Notes: a model not told the origin generated them from the letters alone. 64,000 bases of DNA from Fannyhessea vaginae DSM 15829 (GCF_000159235.2 NZ_ACGK02000001.1:910442-974441), one strand, 5' to 3'. Counted from the stretch's first letter, positions 9,301 through 17,257 are shown. Made by a program: numbers and translations.

Positions 9301-9463
9301 CACTCCACCTGATGAGCTACCTACTACACCACCTGACGAGCCGCATGCTCCCCTTGCAAAGACTTCTGATATGCTGCAACTTGGACTTGGGCTTCTAGCA
9401 CTTGGTGCAGGTGTAGGACTTATCTCGTACGGTATATACCGCAAACATAAAAAGCGCGTATGA
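6398..9463 (+). CDS. Cell-wall-anchored surface protein with SpaA/CnaB-like and VaFE-type repeats
   Basis: 1021 aa from the ATG at 6398, chosen because AAAGGAG lies at 6381-6387. About 48 polar residues precede the signal core (ILLTSFFACLLFATFSQA), giving an unusually long leader; an ATG at 6539 would give a normal one but has no ribosome site. The mature part has an N-terminal domain, about five prealbumin/SpaA-type repeats with Lys early (IRIEKLD, IKLGKIDKE, IRLIKRD) and Glu late (IEETKAPSGY, IQETKAPRGY), as needed for isopeptide crosslinks, then a VaFE-like repeat and a Pro/Thr/Asp spacer. The C-terminus is LAKTSD, a hydrophobic helix and KHKKRV, a sortase signal that departs from LPXTG. 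Probable adhesin or pilin backbone. No sortase gene is nearby. Confidence 0.87.
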   Translation: MRQRPVKGIIGNHRIWCVYAKQLCHTLHFMLNRYATHVQALYVPRFFMNLQRPKQAKYQTILLTSFFACLLFATFSQAKPINLAGGGTVELHSDGTITGTCYQKFDLQNYKNNPWSLAEFNVTMPDGVIIKTQCINPDRFVSADGFYSFTGVPDASGKSYEITVHSAVSAKYAGYGKDVDTGYGHGNIGQNTSTAGCHPKWSPHMTGWIAIQKASSNPDCSDHNSMYSLEGAQYDVYDTQGQVVDTITTDENGYGCSHELLPGYYKVWERTAPKGYALDTQGHAVDVLAGDTQTLNVVDTPQNDPVRMVVQKIDADTQTPTGEGAGTLEGAEFTLKFYPRESATGEPARTWVLKTDKDGVTSPRKALVNPEIYLADVPQDMFYLNSDNKPIIPLGTLTIEETKAPSGYLLNSHDVHTVHITSDNTSEEEVHSYVVPKHNEQVQRGGIRIEKLDQELMSNKTQGDATLEGITFAVVNLNPQAVKTSLGVCEPQQVCARITTTNKDGHFIAQTSDQDLPYGHYRIYEESSNDSYLNDGFEAEFDITHDKELVSLTDANSCAKDSVVRGGIKLGKIDKELNVHSPQGSATLEGAEFSIYNKSAAPVQIGDKLVAPNELVTTLTTDETACAETDKRFLPYGTYLIQETKAPRGYELNSTWQRLVKIRKDGTLYDLSSEKESVDDQVNRGDIRLIKRDDQTQKPLSGVIFKLTSKTTGETHLLMTDENGEINTSSEFVKHSYMTNQNDSALNADGRCDATKLVMDTGVWFGGTQDTEDGAKVCDTLGALPYDTYTIQELSSPQNKGKKLISFDIQLTRPHYNLILGTLNNKPAESFISELLSTNLNHSAYTEEKTTLTDTLSFENLNVGSSYTVSGYLVDKDTGNVVQDAQGKDIRVEKTFTARMAADRVKLVYTLNAKGLNGKSVVAFATLKDKDGNIIFSEKDLDEPDQSVSFTDSPMPPTTPDEPPTPPVTPPDELPTTPPDEPHAPLAKTSDMLQLGLGLLALGAGVGLISYGIYRKHKKRV

Positions 9464-9500
9464 GTACTCCATACACGTGTTAGATAGGTACGCATACCAT

Positions 9501-9535
9501 AAGACGGTGGTCACGAGATTTGTGACTACCGTCTT
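9501..9535 (+). terminator. Hairpin terminator after the surface-protein gene
   Basis: A 14-bp stem (AAGACGGTGGTCAC at 9501-9514 with GTGACTACCGTCTT at 9522-9535) has one G-T wobble and a 7-base loop. It starts 37 bases after the stop. The T-run is short (TTTGTGTT), but the stem is strong. Confidence 0.75.
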
Positions 9536-9826
9536 TGTGTTACTACTCATAGATGAGATCGTTAATGTTTACTCCCAGTGACCTTGTTCGGGGCGTGTGT
9601 GCCATTTATGATAGAAGAAATGTATCCAAGCCTACATACAAACTATACTATGTAAAGAGTGCCTCTGACATATTGCCAGAAACAACTTGAATAAGACATA
9701 TGAGGCTGTTTTTTAGACAAACAAAACTGCTCATTATTTTCTCCATCGTTTTCTTCTTGCAAAGAATACCTAAACTTACAATACTCCCAGACTTTTGACG
9801 AGACATGGAGCAATTCCGTGTACATG
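9536..9826. other. Intergenic region, no gene recognised
   Basis: Between the surface-protein terminator and the stop of the minus-strand DUF2871 gene. The short frames here have no ribosome site or motif. A weak imperfect hairpin (GCCTC near 9662, ATATGAGGC near 9697) is followed by a T-run at about 9708-9714, but nothing else supports a function. Confidence 0.4.
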
Positions 9827-10258
9827 CTACTTTTCTGAAAAAGATTCTGCTGACGCATTTCGTAATGTCAGTAGCAACAAAACAAGACCTGCACCCACGA
9901 GCACATGAGATATACCAGCAAAGCCCGTCAAGATCATCGAAAGTTGCTGTGAAATGGTACATCTCGTAACCTGAATTATGCCTCGCACAGCCATAGATAA
10001 AGCTAATAAGGGCAAGCCAAGATTATACACATACAAAAAAATACGAAACGTTTTGTTTTTCTCCAACGCCTGCGTGCGGGTAAATAGAGCTAATAGTAAA
10101 AATACAAACATTCCTAAAATAAAAAGATGCGTATGCACTTTACCTAAGCTTGTCACACCACTAAAATCACAGTATTTGGTAAACTCTCGATAAAAAACAC
10201 CGCTGGCTGCAGCTGCTCCTGCATAACACAAAGTCAAATTAAAATATTTTCTATTCAT
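9827..10258 (-). CDS. DUF2871-like integral membrane protein
   Basis: 143 aa with about four membrane segments. The motif LGKVHTHLFILGMFVFLLL resembles the His-containing helix of the DUF2871 family, whose function is unknown. The start at 10258 overlaps the upstream gene's stop in an ATGA, with AAAGGA nine bases before it; an in-frame ATG at 10288 lies inside the upstream gene and is less likely. Translational coupling places it in an operon with the 225-aa membrane protein, under the adjacent TetR regulator. Confidence 0.7.
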   Translation of the reverse strand: MNRKYFNLTLCYAGAAAASGVFYREFTKYCDFSGVTSLGKVHTHLFILGMFVFLLLALFTRTQALEKNKTFRIFLYVYNLGLPLLALSMAVRGIIQVTRCTISQQLSMILTGFAGISHVLVGAGLVLLLLTLRNASAESFSEK

Positions 10259-10932
10259 AATAAAACGTCCTTTCTCTCCTTTTTCCAAGCTTTATAAGCA
10301 ATTTGGACCATCCACAAATACGCACAAGTTTTTGGAACCATCAAAATTCCGATTGCAGGAAACGTCCCAGAACCAACAACTACCGGCAGATAAAAAGCAA
10401 AACTGAGTGCGATCGTCACCCAAAGATAACGGAAATCTGTATCTTTTTGCTGACAAGCGAAACGGTAAAACAAGACAAGTAACAGTAGCCCTATCAAAGT
10501 AAAAGGAATATTTCGATAAATCCCCCAAATTAAAGGAGGTTGTGAGCTTAGCCACTCGTTTTGTGGTAAAAGCACCAAGAATCCTCGCAACGCTACCAAG
10601 AACCAAACCAAAAACGTTAAACCCTTCTGCTGCTTAATCTGATACCGTTCACGCCAAACGTAGTAAAGCAAAAGATAGAATAACGTCATAGTCAGTGATG
10701 TGATCAATTTTCCAATACCCAAGGCAACTGGATAAGCTGCTGTACCTAAAGTATTCAAGGCAATTATCCTTGGCACCAAATGAAAAGTATCTCCTATACC
10801 CAAAACCAATGCCATAATCCCAAACAGACGAAATTGTTTGATATCACCAGCTGATGTAATTAACTTAAAACCTGCACAGATTACTACCGCCAAATACGTG
10901 GCATCAAAAATCGTTTCAAAAACAGCTTGCAT
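10255..10932 (-). CDS. Polytopic membrane protein of unknown function, TetR-linked
   Basis: 225 aa with about seven hydrophobic segments, from FETIFDATYLAVVICAGFKL to the last helix near ILMVPKTCAYLWMVQIAY, ending in a basic cytoplasmic tail (KAWKKERKDVLL). I do not recognise a catalytic motif. The start is well supported by AAGGAGG at 10937-10943. A palindrome matching the TetR-gene operator lies 18 bases upstream, and the DUF2871-like gene overlaps its stop, so the pair looks like a TetR-controlled two-gene membrane unit, perhaps for export or envelope stress; the substrate is unknown. Confidence 0.65.
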   Translation of the reverse strand: MQAVFETIFDATYLAVVICAGFKLITSAGDIKQFRLFGIMALVLGIGDTFHLVPRIIALNTLGTAAYPVALGIGKLITSLTMTLFYLLLYYVWRERYQIKQQKGLTFLVWFLVALRGFLVLLPQNEWLSSQPPLIWGIYRNIPFTLIGLLLLVLFYRFACQQKDTDFRYLWVTIALSFAFYLPVVVGSGTFPAIGILMVPKTCAYLWMVQIAYKAWKKERKDVLL

Positions 10933-10949
10933 TGTTCCTCCTTATAATA

Positions 10950-10962
10950 TGAACGTTGTTCA
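10950..10962. promoter_or_regulatory. Putative TetR operator before the membrane-protein operon
   Basis: TGAAC-GTT-GTTCA has the same 5-bp arms and 3-base spacing as the core of the palindrome in front of the tetR gene (11595-11607, TGAAC-ATT-GTTCA). It lies between the tetR stop and the membrane-protein start. I could not place a convincing core promoter around it. Confidence 0.6.
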
Positions 10963-11016
10963 ATTTGGTGCAAAAAAAATTTTCTCCGTTATCCAAAAGG
11001 GAAAGCGGGAAAATTC

Positions 11017-11580
11017 TTATTTGCAATAAATAATTCGTCTAATTATCTCGATCAAAACCGTACAATTAAAATCTTTCTGCAGCATCAGAGACATCATATG
11101 CATAATAATAAAATCAACAAATTCATCTTCTGTAAAGATATCACTGAATACGTCAGGTTGTACTGCCTGATCGTTTTGCAAAACCTGCAGCATATTTGTT
11201 TTCATCTTTGCCAAATATTTTTGCATCGTCTTTTGTCCCTTTGCCTGACCTCGCGTAGAAAAACTAAGCGAATGGACCGTAAAGAAATTGGGGTATTTCA
11301 GGATTCCCAGCTTAAGATGCTCAAAGAAATTCGTAATATAACGATCAAAAGGTAAAGCCGCATGAGTTAATTTTTCACTGTTAAAAATATCATCCCAAAC
11401 ACTCTCGACAGTTGCCAATAGAAGTTCATCTTTAGAAGGGAAATAATAATACAGCGAGCCTAATGCCACATGACAGAGCTGCGCTACTTTCCGCATATTG
11501 ACAGCAGCCAAACCAGACGTGGCAACAAGTTGACGACAAGCAGTAAGTATCTCTTCTCTTGAAGTTACCGCTGTATTCAT
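11017..11580 (-). CDS. TetR/AcrR family transcriptional regulator
   Basis: 187 aa, typical for TetR repressors. The N-terminal helix-turn-helix is clear: EEILTACRQLVATSGLAAVN, then MRKVAQLCHVALGSLYYYFPSKDELL, where LYYYFPSKDEL is the recognition helix and following turn. The C-terminal ligand domain is diverged, so the inducer cannot be inferred. The start at 11580 has GGAGG five bases upstream; an in-frame ATG at 11601 lies inside the operator. Autoregulation is likely, because a 17-bp palindrome lies just after its promoter and a matching site precedes the downstream membrane genes. Confidence 0.9.
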   Translation of the reverse strand: MNTAVTSREEILTACRQLVATSGLAAVNMRKVAQLCHVALGSLYYYFPSKDELLLATVESVWDDIFNSEKLTHAALPFDRYITNFFEHLKLGILKYPNFFTVHSLSFSTRGQAKGQKTMQKYLAKMKTNMLQVLQNDQAVQPDVFSDIFTEDEFVDFIIMHMMSLMLQKDFNCTVLIEIIRRIIYCK

Positions 11581-11592
11581 GTTCACCTCCCT

Positions 11593-11609
11593 ACTGAACA
11601 TTGTTCAGT
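11593..11609. promoter_or_regulatory. TetR autoregulatory operator
   Basis: ACTGAACA-T-TGTTCAGT is a perfect 8-bp inverted repeat with a single central base. It begins about 13 bases downstream of the tetR -10 box, so a bound dimer would block transcription start. The core is shared with the site at 10950-10962. Confidence 0.75.
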
Positions 11610-11622
11610 TTGCATAGCTAGA

Positions 11623-11651
11623 ATTGTAAGACCACTGCAGCTCGTTGTCAA
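11623..11651 (-). promoter_or_regulatory. tetR promoter
   Basis: Reading the minus strand, TTGACA (11651-11646), a 17-base spacer and TACAAT (11628-11623): near-perfect sigma-70 spacing. Transcription would start close to 11616, right in front of the palindromic operator. Confidence 0.75.
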
Positions 11652-11811
11652 TCCTATTTCCGAGACCTGTGATTACGATAACTAAAAATAAGGTCAACGT
11701 AATAAAAACGGTGGTTAATTACACACGTAAGTCGAACACTACCTAAAACAGCTACGTCTCTGAAAAATGCGTGACAACTACCGATATGTGCTCTTAAACC
11801 CTTTCATCATG

Positions 11812-11817
11812 TATAAT
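11812..11817 (+). promoter_or_regulatory. Possible -10 box for the cysteine desulfurase gene
   Basis: A perfect TATAAT preceded by TG lies 86 bases before the gene start. No good -35 box is present at the expected distance. The rest of 11652-11903 shows no gene. Confidence 0.3.
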
Positions 11818-11903
11818 TACAAGCATGTAAAAAACGTGCAGCAGGCATAATCAGCCATATGCATAACCTTAAAAACGCTTACATCAACATGTAAAAGGAC
11901 ACC

Positions 11904-13121
11904 ATGGAAGTTTATCTTGACTACGCAGCAGCAACGCCTATGGATAAAGAGGTTTACGAGGCACAACTCCCCTACTTTACTCAGAAGTTTTACAACCCTT
12001 CTGCTTCTTATTGTGTAGCGCAAAAAATTCGGCAAGATCTCAATAATGCAAAGACGCATATTGCACAAACACTTGGTACAAAAAGCGCATCAATAGTTAT
12101 GACGGCAGGCGCAACAGAGGCAAATAATCTTGCTTTAGCATGTGTAACTGGCCCCGTGATCTCTGATTCGCTTGAGCACGATAGTATCTTAGCATGTGTT
12201 AATCAACGCGAGCATACGCTGCTGCGCCCCACAAAAGAGGGTTTTATTACACCTGAGAACCTCCAACAAGCTCTTACGCCACAGACACAACTGGTTTCTA
12301 TAGAATATGCAAATGGCGAAATCGGGGTAATACAGCCACTACGAGAGCTTGCTAAAGTTATCGAACAAGAACGTTACCGCAGGCTTGTTCATCATGAAAC
12401 AACCCCTTTGTTTTTTCACGCGGATGCATCTCAAGCAGCTCTTACCTGCTCGGTTAATGTGTCCTCATTAGGCGTAGACCTTATGACCTTATCGGCGGCT
12501 AAAATTTATGGACCAAAACAGGTTGGGCTGTTGTACGTATCGCCAAATGTTGCGCTCAAACCACAGATTTTAGGTGGCGGACAAGAAGGCGGCATGCGTT
12601 CGGGCACCGAAAATGTTGCAGGTACCATAGCATTTGCCAAAGCTTTAGAGCTCGCTCAACAATATCGAACAAGTTCAGGACTTCAAGAACTTAAGCGCAA
12701 TAGAAATTTTATGCAAAAACAATTAACTCGTTTATTCAAATGCGCGGTAATTTCGGGTCCACGCAACGATCGACATCGCTTACCCGGACTGTTACACATA
12801 TCATTTCCCTATCTTGAAGCACGACGCCTTATCATTATATTGGAAAATATGGGTGTCTACGTTGCAACAGGCTCTGCATGTGCAGCTAGTAAGATGAAAA
12901 TTTCCCACGTACTCAAAGCACTTGGAATACCAGAATACATAGCACAGGGATCCTTGCGAATTACCCTCGGCAAGCACACAACTCAAGAAGAAATAACCTA
13001 TGCAATTTCTAGTATAGAAAAGGCAGTTAACTCTGAGATGCAGCGCCTTAACCTTACTGACAAAATCATATGCGAGAGAATGAATAATGAATCTGTCACA
13101 TCACTTCATACCAATGCGTAA
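11904..13121 (+). CDS. Cysteine desulfurase (NifS/IscS family)
   Basis: 405 aa PLP enzyme that takes sulfur from cysteine as a persulfide. The N-terminus YLDYAAATPMD and TAGATEANNLA are standard; EHDSILA holds the His that stacks on PLP, and HADASQA the Asp/Gln pair. Lys200 in LSAAKIYGPK forms the Schiff base, and Cys326 in TGSACAAS is the sulfur acceptor. The usual SxHK sequence reads SAAK, so His is replaced by Ala. mnmA follows 83 bases later, which suggests that this enzyme mainly supplies sulfur for tRNA 2-thiouridine, as in other nifS-like/mnmA pairs. AAAAGGA precedes the start. Confidence 0.9.
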   Translation: MEVYLDYAAATPMDKEVYEAQLPYFTQKFYNPSASYCVAQKIRQDLNNAKTHIAQTLGTKSASIVMTAGATEANNLALACVTGPVISDSLEHDSILACVNQREHTLLRPTKEGFITPENLQQALTPQTQLVSIEYANGEIGVIQPLRELAKVIEQERYRRLVHHETTPLFFHADASQAALTCSVNVSSLGVDLMTLSAAKIYGPKQVGLLYVSPNVALKPQILGGGQEGGMRSGTENVAGTIAFAKALELAQQYRTSSGLQELKRNRNFMQKQLTRLFKCAVISGPRNDRHRLPGLLHISFPYLEARRLIIILENMGVYVATGSACAASKMKISHVLKALGIPEYIAQGSLRITLGKHTTQEEITYAISSIEKAVNSEMQRLNLTDKIICERMNNESVTSLHTNA

Positions 13122-13204
13122 AGCACGAGCAGTTTTCAACGCATATGTTTAAACATATATGTTACAAGCAACATTTACATCAAACGCCTAGAACGGATGA
13201 ACTT

Positions 13205-14437
13205 ATGACAACAAATACACCACACGAGACAGGCACGCCCCTTAATACGCCTTCCCCGCTAAAACCTGAAGCAGATTTAGATACACTGCTCAATACCGTA
13301 ATTACCTCGGCTCAAGAAATGCCTGCACGCCCTTCATACGCTCCTTTTGGAGCGCGTGTATATCTTGGTATGAGCGGTGGCGTAGATTCGGCATTATCTG
13401 CTGCCTTGCTCCAAGAATGGGGATATGACGTTAAAGCGATCTACATGCGCAACTGGTCGCGTGATTTACCAGGTTTTAAGTGCACATGGGCAGATGATCT
13501 AGCGGACGCAGAGCGACTTGCCGTTAAATTAGGTCTTACCCTAGAAGTGTGGGATTGCGAAAAAGAGTACAAAGAAACAGTTGTTGACTACCTCATAAAT
13601 GCATATCAGCACGGATTTACACCAAACCCTGATGTGATGTGCAATCAAACGGTAAAGTTTGGTACCTTTGCAACGCGCGCCTTTGAGCACGGAGCAGATT
13701 TTATTGCAACGGGACATTATGCGCGCGTCTATACCGATAGACACAGCCACGTGCATTTGTTACGAGCAGCAGACGAACATAAAGATCAGACGTATTTTCT
13801 TTGGCGCGTAAATCCTTCTTTGCTTGAAAAAACTATCTTCCCTATCGGATCAATTGCGTCTAAAGAAATTGTTCGCCAGATGTGTGCTACACGCGGCTTA
13901 GGTATAGAATCAAAACCAGACTCGGACGGCATTTGTTTTATTGGTGAGGTAGGTATTCGCACCTTTTTACTTGATACACTCTCCAAACGTGCAGGTGACA
14001 TTATTGAATGGGAAACTGGTAATGTTTTAGGTCATCATGACGGAGCATTTCTGTACACCATTGGCCAGCGCAAAGGCTTAAATTTAGGTGGAGGTCCTGC
14101 ACGCTATGTTGTTGGTACCGATACCGAAAGAAATCGTGTATATGTTACTGCCAATACCAAATGTCCTGATTTATGGTGCCAAACCATGGTATTAGACGAT
14201 GTATATCTTCTTAATGAATCAATCGACGAACACGCCTTATATCAAGTCCGTCTTCGTCATACCGGAAAGCTTCAAGATGTGCACGTAAAACTAATACATG
14301 ATCATAAAATAGAGCTACATTTTGAAAGTGCTGTGCCAAAAATTGCTGCAGGACAAAGTGCTGTTATCTATCAAGGAAAAATTTGTGTAGGTGGCGGCAT
14401 AATTCAAAAGCAACCCCTGCATCTTTCGTGGTGTTAA
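13205..14437 (+). CDS. mnmA: tRNA-specific 2-thiouridylase MnmA
   Basis: 410 aa. It thiolates U34 of Lys, Glu and Gln tRNAs using persulfide sulfur and ATP. The PP-loop YLGMSGGVDSALSA binds ATP; the nucleophile Cys lies in NPDVMCNQTVKF and the second catalytic Cys in DSDGICFIGE; TGHYARV is also conserved. The frame opens at 13145, but the ATG at 13205 is preferred because the first 20 residues look unrelated; GGATGA lies nearby as a weak ribosome site. A stretch of about 45 residues precedes the PP-loop, longer than in E. coli. Confidence 0.92.
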   Translation: MTTNTPHETGTPLNTPSPLKPEADLDTLLNTVITSAQEMPARPSYAPFGARVYLGMSGGVDSALSAALLQEWGYDVKAIYMRNWSRDLPGFKCTWADDLADAERLAVKLGLTLEVWDCEKEYKETVVDYLINAYQHGFTPNPDVMCNQTVKFGTFATRAFEHGADFIATGHYARVYTDRHSHVHLLRAADEHKDQTYFLWRVNPSLLEKTIFPIGSIASKEIVRQMCATRGLGIESKPDSDGICFIGEVGIRTFLLDTLSKRAGDIIEWETGNVLGHHDGAFLYTIGQRKGLNLGGGPARYVVGTDTERNRVYVTANTKCPDLWCQTMVLDDVYLLNESIDEHALYQVRLRHTGKLQDVHVKLIHDHKIELHFESAVPKIAAGQSAVIYQGKICVGGGIIQKQPLHLSWC

Positions 14438-14520
14438 AAGAACATGCGGTAAAATATAAGCCTATTGAGCATACAGCTCCAAGGTCTATGCAATATGAAA
14501 ACACACGAAAGGAGGTAATC

Positions 14521-15810
14521 TTGCAGCAGCCCCACGTAGCTCGTCAAAGCAAAACAACTCGTGATGTAAAAAATCGTGCACCAAAAAACGTTTCGATACG
14601 TGTATCGGCATCATCAAGTGTAAGCGAGAACCAAGAACAAGCAGAACAGCAAAGTATGTCTCTTGTTCGTAAGAGCTTACTATTTTTATGCGCTGTTGGA
14701 GTAGCATATCTTCTTTATTTAGTGTTTTCAGGTCAGCTAGACGAATTTATTGAAGCACTTCAAGGCGTTAACACCGATTGGGTTATATATGCCATGCTCT
14801 GCTACGTAGTTTACTACATTTTAGGTGTAAGTGCGTATATTATAGCAGTTATAAAAGATCCGCATTGTCCCGTTGGAATACGTGATCTTATGAGCGTAGA
14901 AGCGTCGGGTATATTTTTCTACAACTTAACACCTAATGGCGCAGGAGGTCCTCCCTCTCAAATTTTTAGACTGACGCGCGCAGGACTCTCAATTGCGCAA
15001 GCAGGAGCTCTTGAATATACACGTTTTATTATTTACGAAGCAGGCGAAGGTATATTTGCAGCCCTTATGATGCTGTTTAGAGGTCATTATTTCTTTGAAA
15101 CCTATGGTGACGTATTTTACGTAGGTGCAGCACTTTTCCTCTTTAAAATTTTGCAGGTATTTGGCCTACTTGCCATTTGTCTTTGGCCGCAAAGCATCGC
15201 AAGAGTTGGCAAATTTGCACTTAAGATGCTATCTCATATAGGGTATTTTAGAAAAACAAGCCAAGCATGGTCAGCAACTTTTGAAGCACAGATCACAGAA
15301 TTTTCCCACGGTTTTAAATCTGCTGCAAAGAATATTCCAGAGATGCTCCTCACACTTCTTATAACGCTCTTTCAGCTGGGTTGTTTATACGCCCTGCCGT
15401 GGTTTGTTCTCAAAGCATTTGGCTTACCCGCAGATCTTCTTACGTGCCTTGCCTGCGGTAGCATGCTTGAATTGCTCACCTCCGCTGTTCCGCTACCAGG
15501 TGGTACACTTGGTGCCGAAGGTGGTTTTGCATTTTTATTCATGCCGATGTTTGGAGTAAATACCGCTGCAGGTTATGTAGTTTGGCGTATGGTTGAGTAT
15601 TTCTTACCTGTTCTTGCAGCTGTTCCATTACTGGGGTTGCGCTCCACACACCAAGCAACCATACATGCACGATGGACTCACCTAGAAAAACGAGTTAAAC
15701 GTCTGGCACAAAGAGGCATTAAAGAATATACATCGCCTCACAGCGATGGAGTAAGAATTGCTATACACAGCAAAACAAAATCTCAATCAAAAAAGAAATC
15801 AAGATTATAG
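14521..15810 (+). CDS. Lysylphosphatidylglycerol synthase-type transmembrane protein (UPF0104)
   Basis: 429 aa. A TTG start at 14521 is chosen because a near-perfect AAGGAGGT lies at 14509-14516; ATG codons farther upstream in the frame have no such site. After about 45 polar residues come 7-8 membrane helices, with the family's FYNLTPNGAGGPPSQIFRL and VPLPGGTLGAEGGFAFLF. This matches the flippase-like half of MprF/LPG-synthase proteins without the lysyl-transferase domain, so lipid translocation is plausible but the substrate is unknown. The C-terminus is a basic tail rich in Lys and Ser. Probably co-transcribed with mnmA. Confidence 0.85.
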   Translation: MQQPHVARQSKTTRDVKNRAPKNVSIRVSASSSVSENQEQAEQQSMSLVRKSLLFLCAVGVAYLLYLVFSGQLDEFIEALQGVNTDWVIYAMLCYVVYYILGVSAYIIAVIKDPHCPVGIRDLMSVEASGIFFYNLTPNGAGGPPSQIFRLTRAGLSIAQAGALEYTRFIIYEAGEGIFAALMMLFRGHYFFETYGDVFYVGAALFLFKILQVFGLLAICLWPQSIARVGKFALKMLSHIGYFRKTSQAWSATFEAQITEFSHGFKSAAKNIPEMLLTLLITLFQLGCLYALPWFVLKAFGLPADLLTCLACGSMLELLTSAVPLPGGTLGAEGGFAFLFMPMFGVNTAAGYVVWRMVEYFLPVLAAVPLLGLRSTHQATIHARWTHLEKRVKRLAQRGIKEYTSPHSDGVRIAIHSKTKSQSKKKSRL

Positions 15811-15858
15811 CATCAATAGTCTATAAGGTATTACACCGATAAGCTCTATAAACAGCCA

Positions 15859-15879
15859 TTACACCTCTAGGAGGCGTAA
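15859..15879 (+). terminator. Hairpin downstream of the LPG-type gene
   Basis: A 9-bp imperfect stem (TTACACCTC with GAGGCGTAA, one mismatch) and a 3-base loop, 48 bases past the stop. It lacks a T-run, so termination is uncertain. Confidence 0.3.
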
Positions 15880-15928
15880 ACAAAATATATACCTTAAATT
15901 ATTACCTTACACATGGATTAAAAGGAAA

Positions 15929-16003
15929 TGGTGGGCGTTAGAAGATTTGAACTTCTGACCTCTTCCGTGTCAGGGAAGCGCTCTCCCCCTGAGCTAAACG
16001 CCC
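15929..16003 (-). tRNA. tRNA-Val (GAC anticodon), CCA encoded
   Basis: Read on the minus strand from 16003. The acceptor stem GGGCGTT pairs with AACGCCC, followed by discriminator A and an encoded CCA (15931-15929). The anticodon stem CTTCC/GGAAG encloses the loop CTGACAC, giving anticodon GAC. The T-arm AGAAGTTCAAATCTTCT is intact. Unpaired regions on either side hold nothing else. Confidence 0.95.
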
Positions 16004-16165
16004 ACATCAAACAAAGCACATCTTAGGGTAAACATATGTACGTAACACAACCCCTAACAACAGTGCGTAAGCTACTATAAATGAAAACGCGCCCACATGC
16101 AAGTAAAGACGCGCCTTATGTGTCTATTTTCAAAAGAAACATACAAACCAGGGTGAGTACGCCTT

Positions 16166-16192
16166 AAAGGTTTGTGCGGACACAAACCCTTT
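16166..16192 (-). terminator. Hairpin after trpS
   Basis: AAAGGTTTGTG pairs with CACAAACCCTTT (one bulged base) around a CGGA loop, 15 bases beyond the trpS stop. No T-run follows on the minus strand, so it is only a candidate terminator. Confidence 0.4.
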
Positions 16193-16207
16193 GACCTTAC
16201 TTCTACC

Positions 16208-17257
16208 TTAGTAAACCATACCCATTGCCTCACGAACTTCCGCAAGCGTCTGTTCTGCTTTGGCACAAGCGCGTGCATTACCCTGATGTAAAACATCTTT
16301 AATGTAAGACATATCCTGCTCAAGCTCACGACGCTTTGCGCGAATTGGTTCAAAGTAGGAATTAACAGCATCAATAACTAAAGATTTAAGCGCTCCTGAA
16401 CCTGCATTACCAATCTCTTCAGCAATTTCTTGTGGATCACGATTAAGGCAAATACCTGCCGTGGTAAGTAGCGCCGAAACACCTGGGCGAGCCTCAGGAT
16501 CAAAGGTAATCATACGCTCGGAGTCGGTCTTTGATTTCTTAATAAGTTTTGCAGTTTGCTGCTCATCCATACACAAAGAAATGGCATTACCGTAAGATTT
16601 ACTCATCTTGCGTCCATCTAAGCCCGGAAGCAGCGGCATAGACGTAAGTAAGCCATTTACCTCGGGGAAAACGTTGCCATAGCGCGCGTTAAAGCGATGA
16701 GCAATTTTATTGGTAGCTTCAATATGTGGAAGCTGATCGCGACCAACCGGAACAATATTTCCCTTGCAAAATAGGATATCGCAGGCCTGATGAACGGGAT
16801 AGGTAAGCAGCAAGCCCGTAAGTGCATGACCAGAGGCTTCTTGTTCGGCTTTAACGGTAGGATTGCGCTCCATTTCGGCTTCGGTAAGAAGCGACAAGAA
16901 CGGAAGCATTAACTGATTTTCAGCAGGAATAGCCGAGTGCGTAAAAATCATAGTTTTATCTGGATCGATACCACAGGCAAGATAATCAATAACCATGTTA
17001 TACACATTATCAGCAATGTGCTCGGTGGTGTCGCGATCGGTAATAACTTGATAATCAGCAATTACAATATTGGTGCTAATCCCCATATTTTGCAGACGAA
17101 CACGCTCTTTAAGCGTTCCAAAGTAATGCCCCAGATGAAGCCTTCCTGTTGGTCTATCGCCAGTAAGCATGGTATATGATTGCGGATGAACAGCAAGATC
17201 TTGCTGAATTGCATTACTTGTTTCTAATGCTTTCTCATAACTTTTTTCGTTGGGCAT
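16208..17257 (-). CDS. trpS: Tryptophanyl-tRNA synthetase
   Basis: 349 aa class I synthetase that charges tRNA-Trp. The HIGH-type motif is TGRLHLGHYFG and the second ATP motif is GRKMSKSYGNAI. FSxHS-like context is seen at IFTHSAIPAENQL. The length and the acidic C-terminal helical region are normal. The start is supported by AGGTG before the ATG. It sits downstream of rplU-rpmA on the same strand but is separated from them by a terminator. Confidence 0.95.
   Translation of the reverse strand: MPNEKSYEKALETSNAIQQDLAVHPQSYTMLTGDRPTGRLHLGHYFGTLKERVRLQNMGISTNIVIADYQVITDRDTTEHIADNVYNMVIDYLACGIDPDKTMIFTHSAIPAENQLMLPFLSLLTEAEMERNPTVKAEQEASGHALTGLLLTYPVHQACDILFCKGNIVPVGRDQLPHIEATNKIAHRFNARYGNVFPEVNGLLTSMPLLPGLDGRKMSKSYGNAISLCMDEQQTAKLIKKSKTDSERMITFDPEARPGVSALLTTAGICLNRDPQEIAEEIGNAGSGALKSLVIDAVNSYFEPIRAKRRELEQDMSYIKDVLHQGNARACAKAEQTLAEVREAMGMVY

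Noticed and set aside
9643..9962. Minus-strand frames near the DUF2871-like gene
   Set aside because: Out of frame with the membrane gene and without motifs; the overlapping membrane protein is clearly the real one.
10944..10973. Promoter TTGCAC-N18-TATTAT with the operator in its spacer
   Set aside because: The start point would fall inside the ribosome binding site AAGGAGG, which would remove it from the message.
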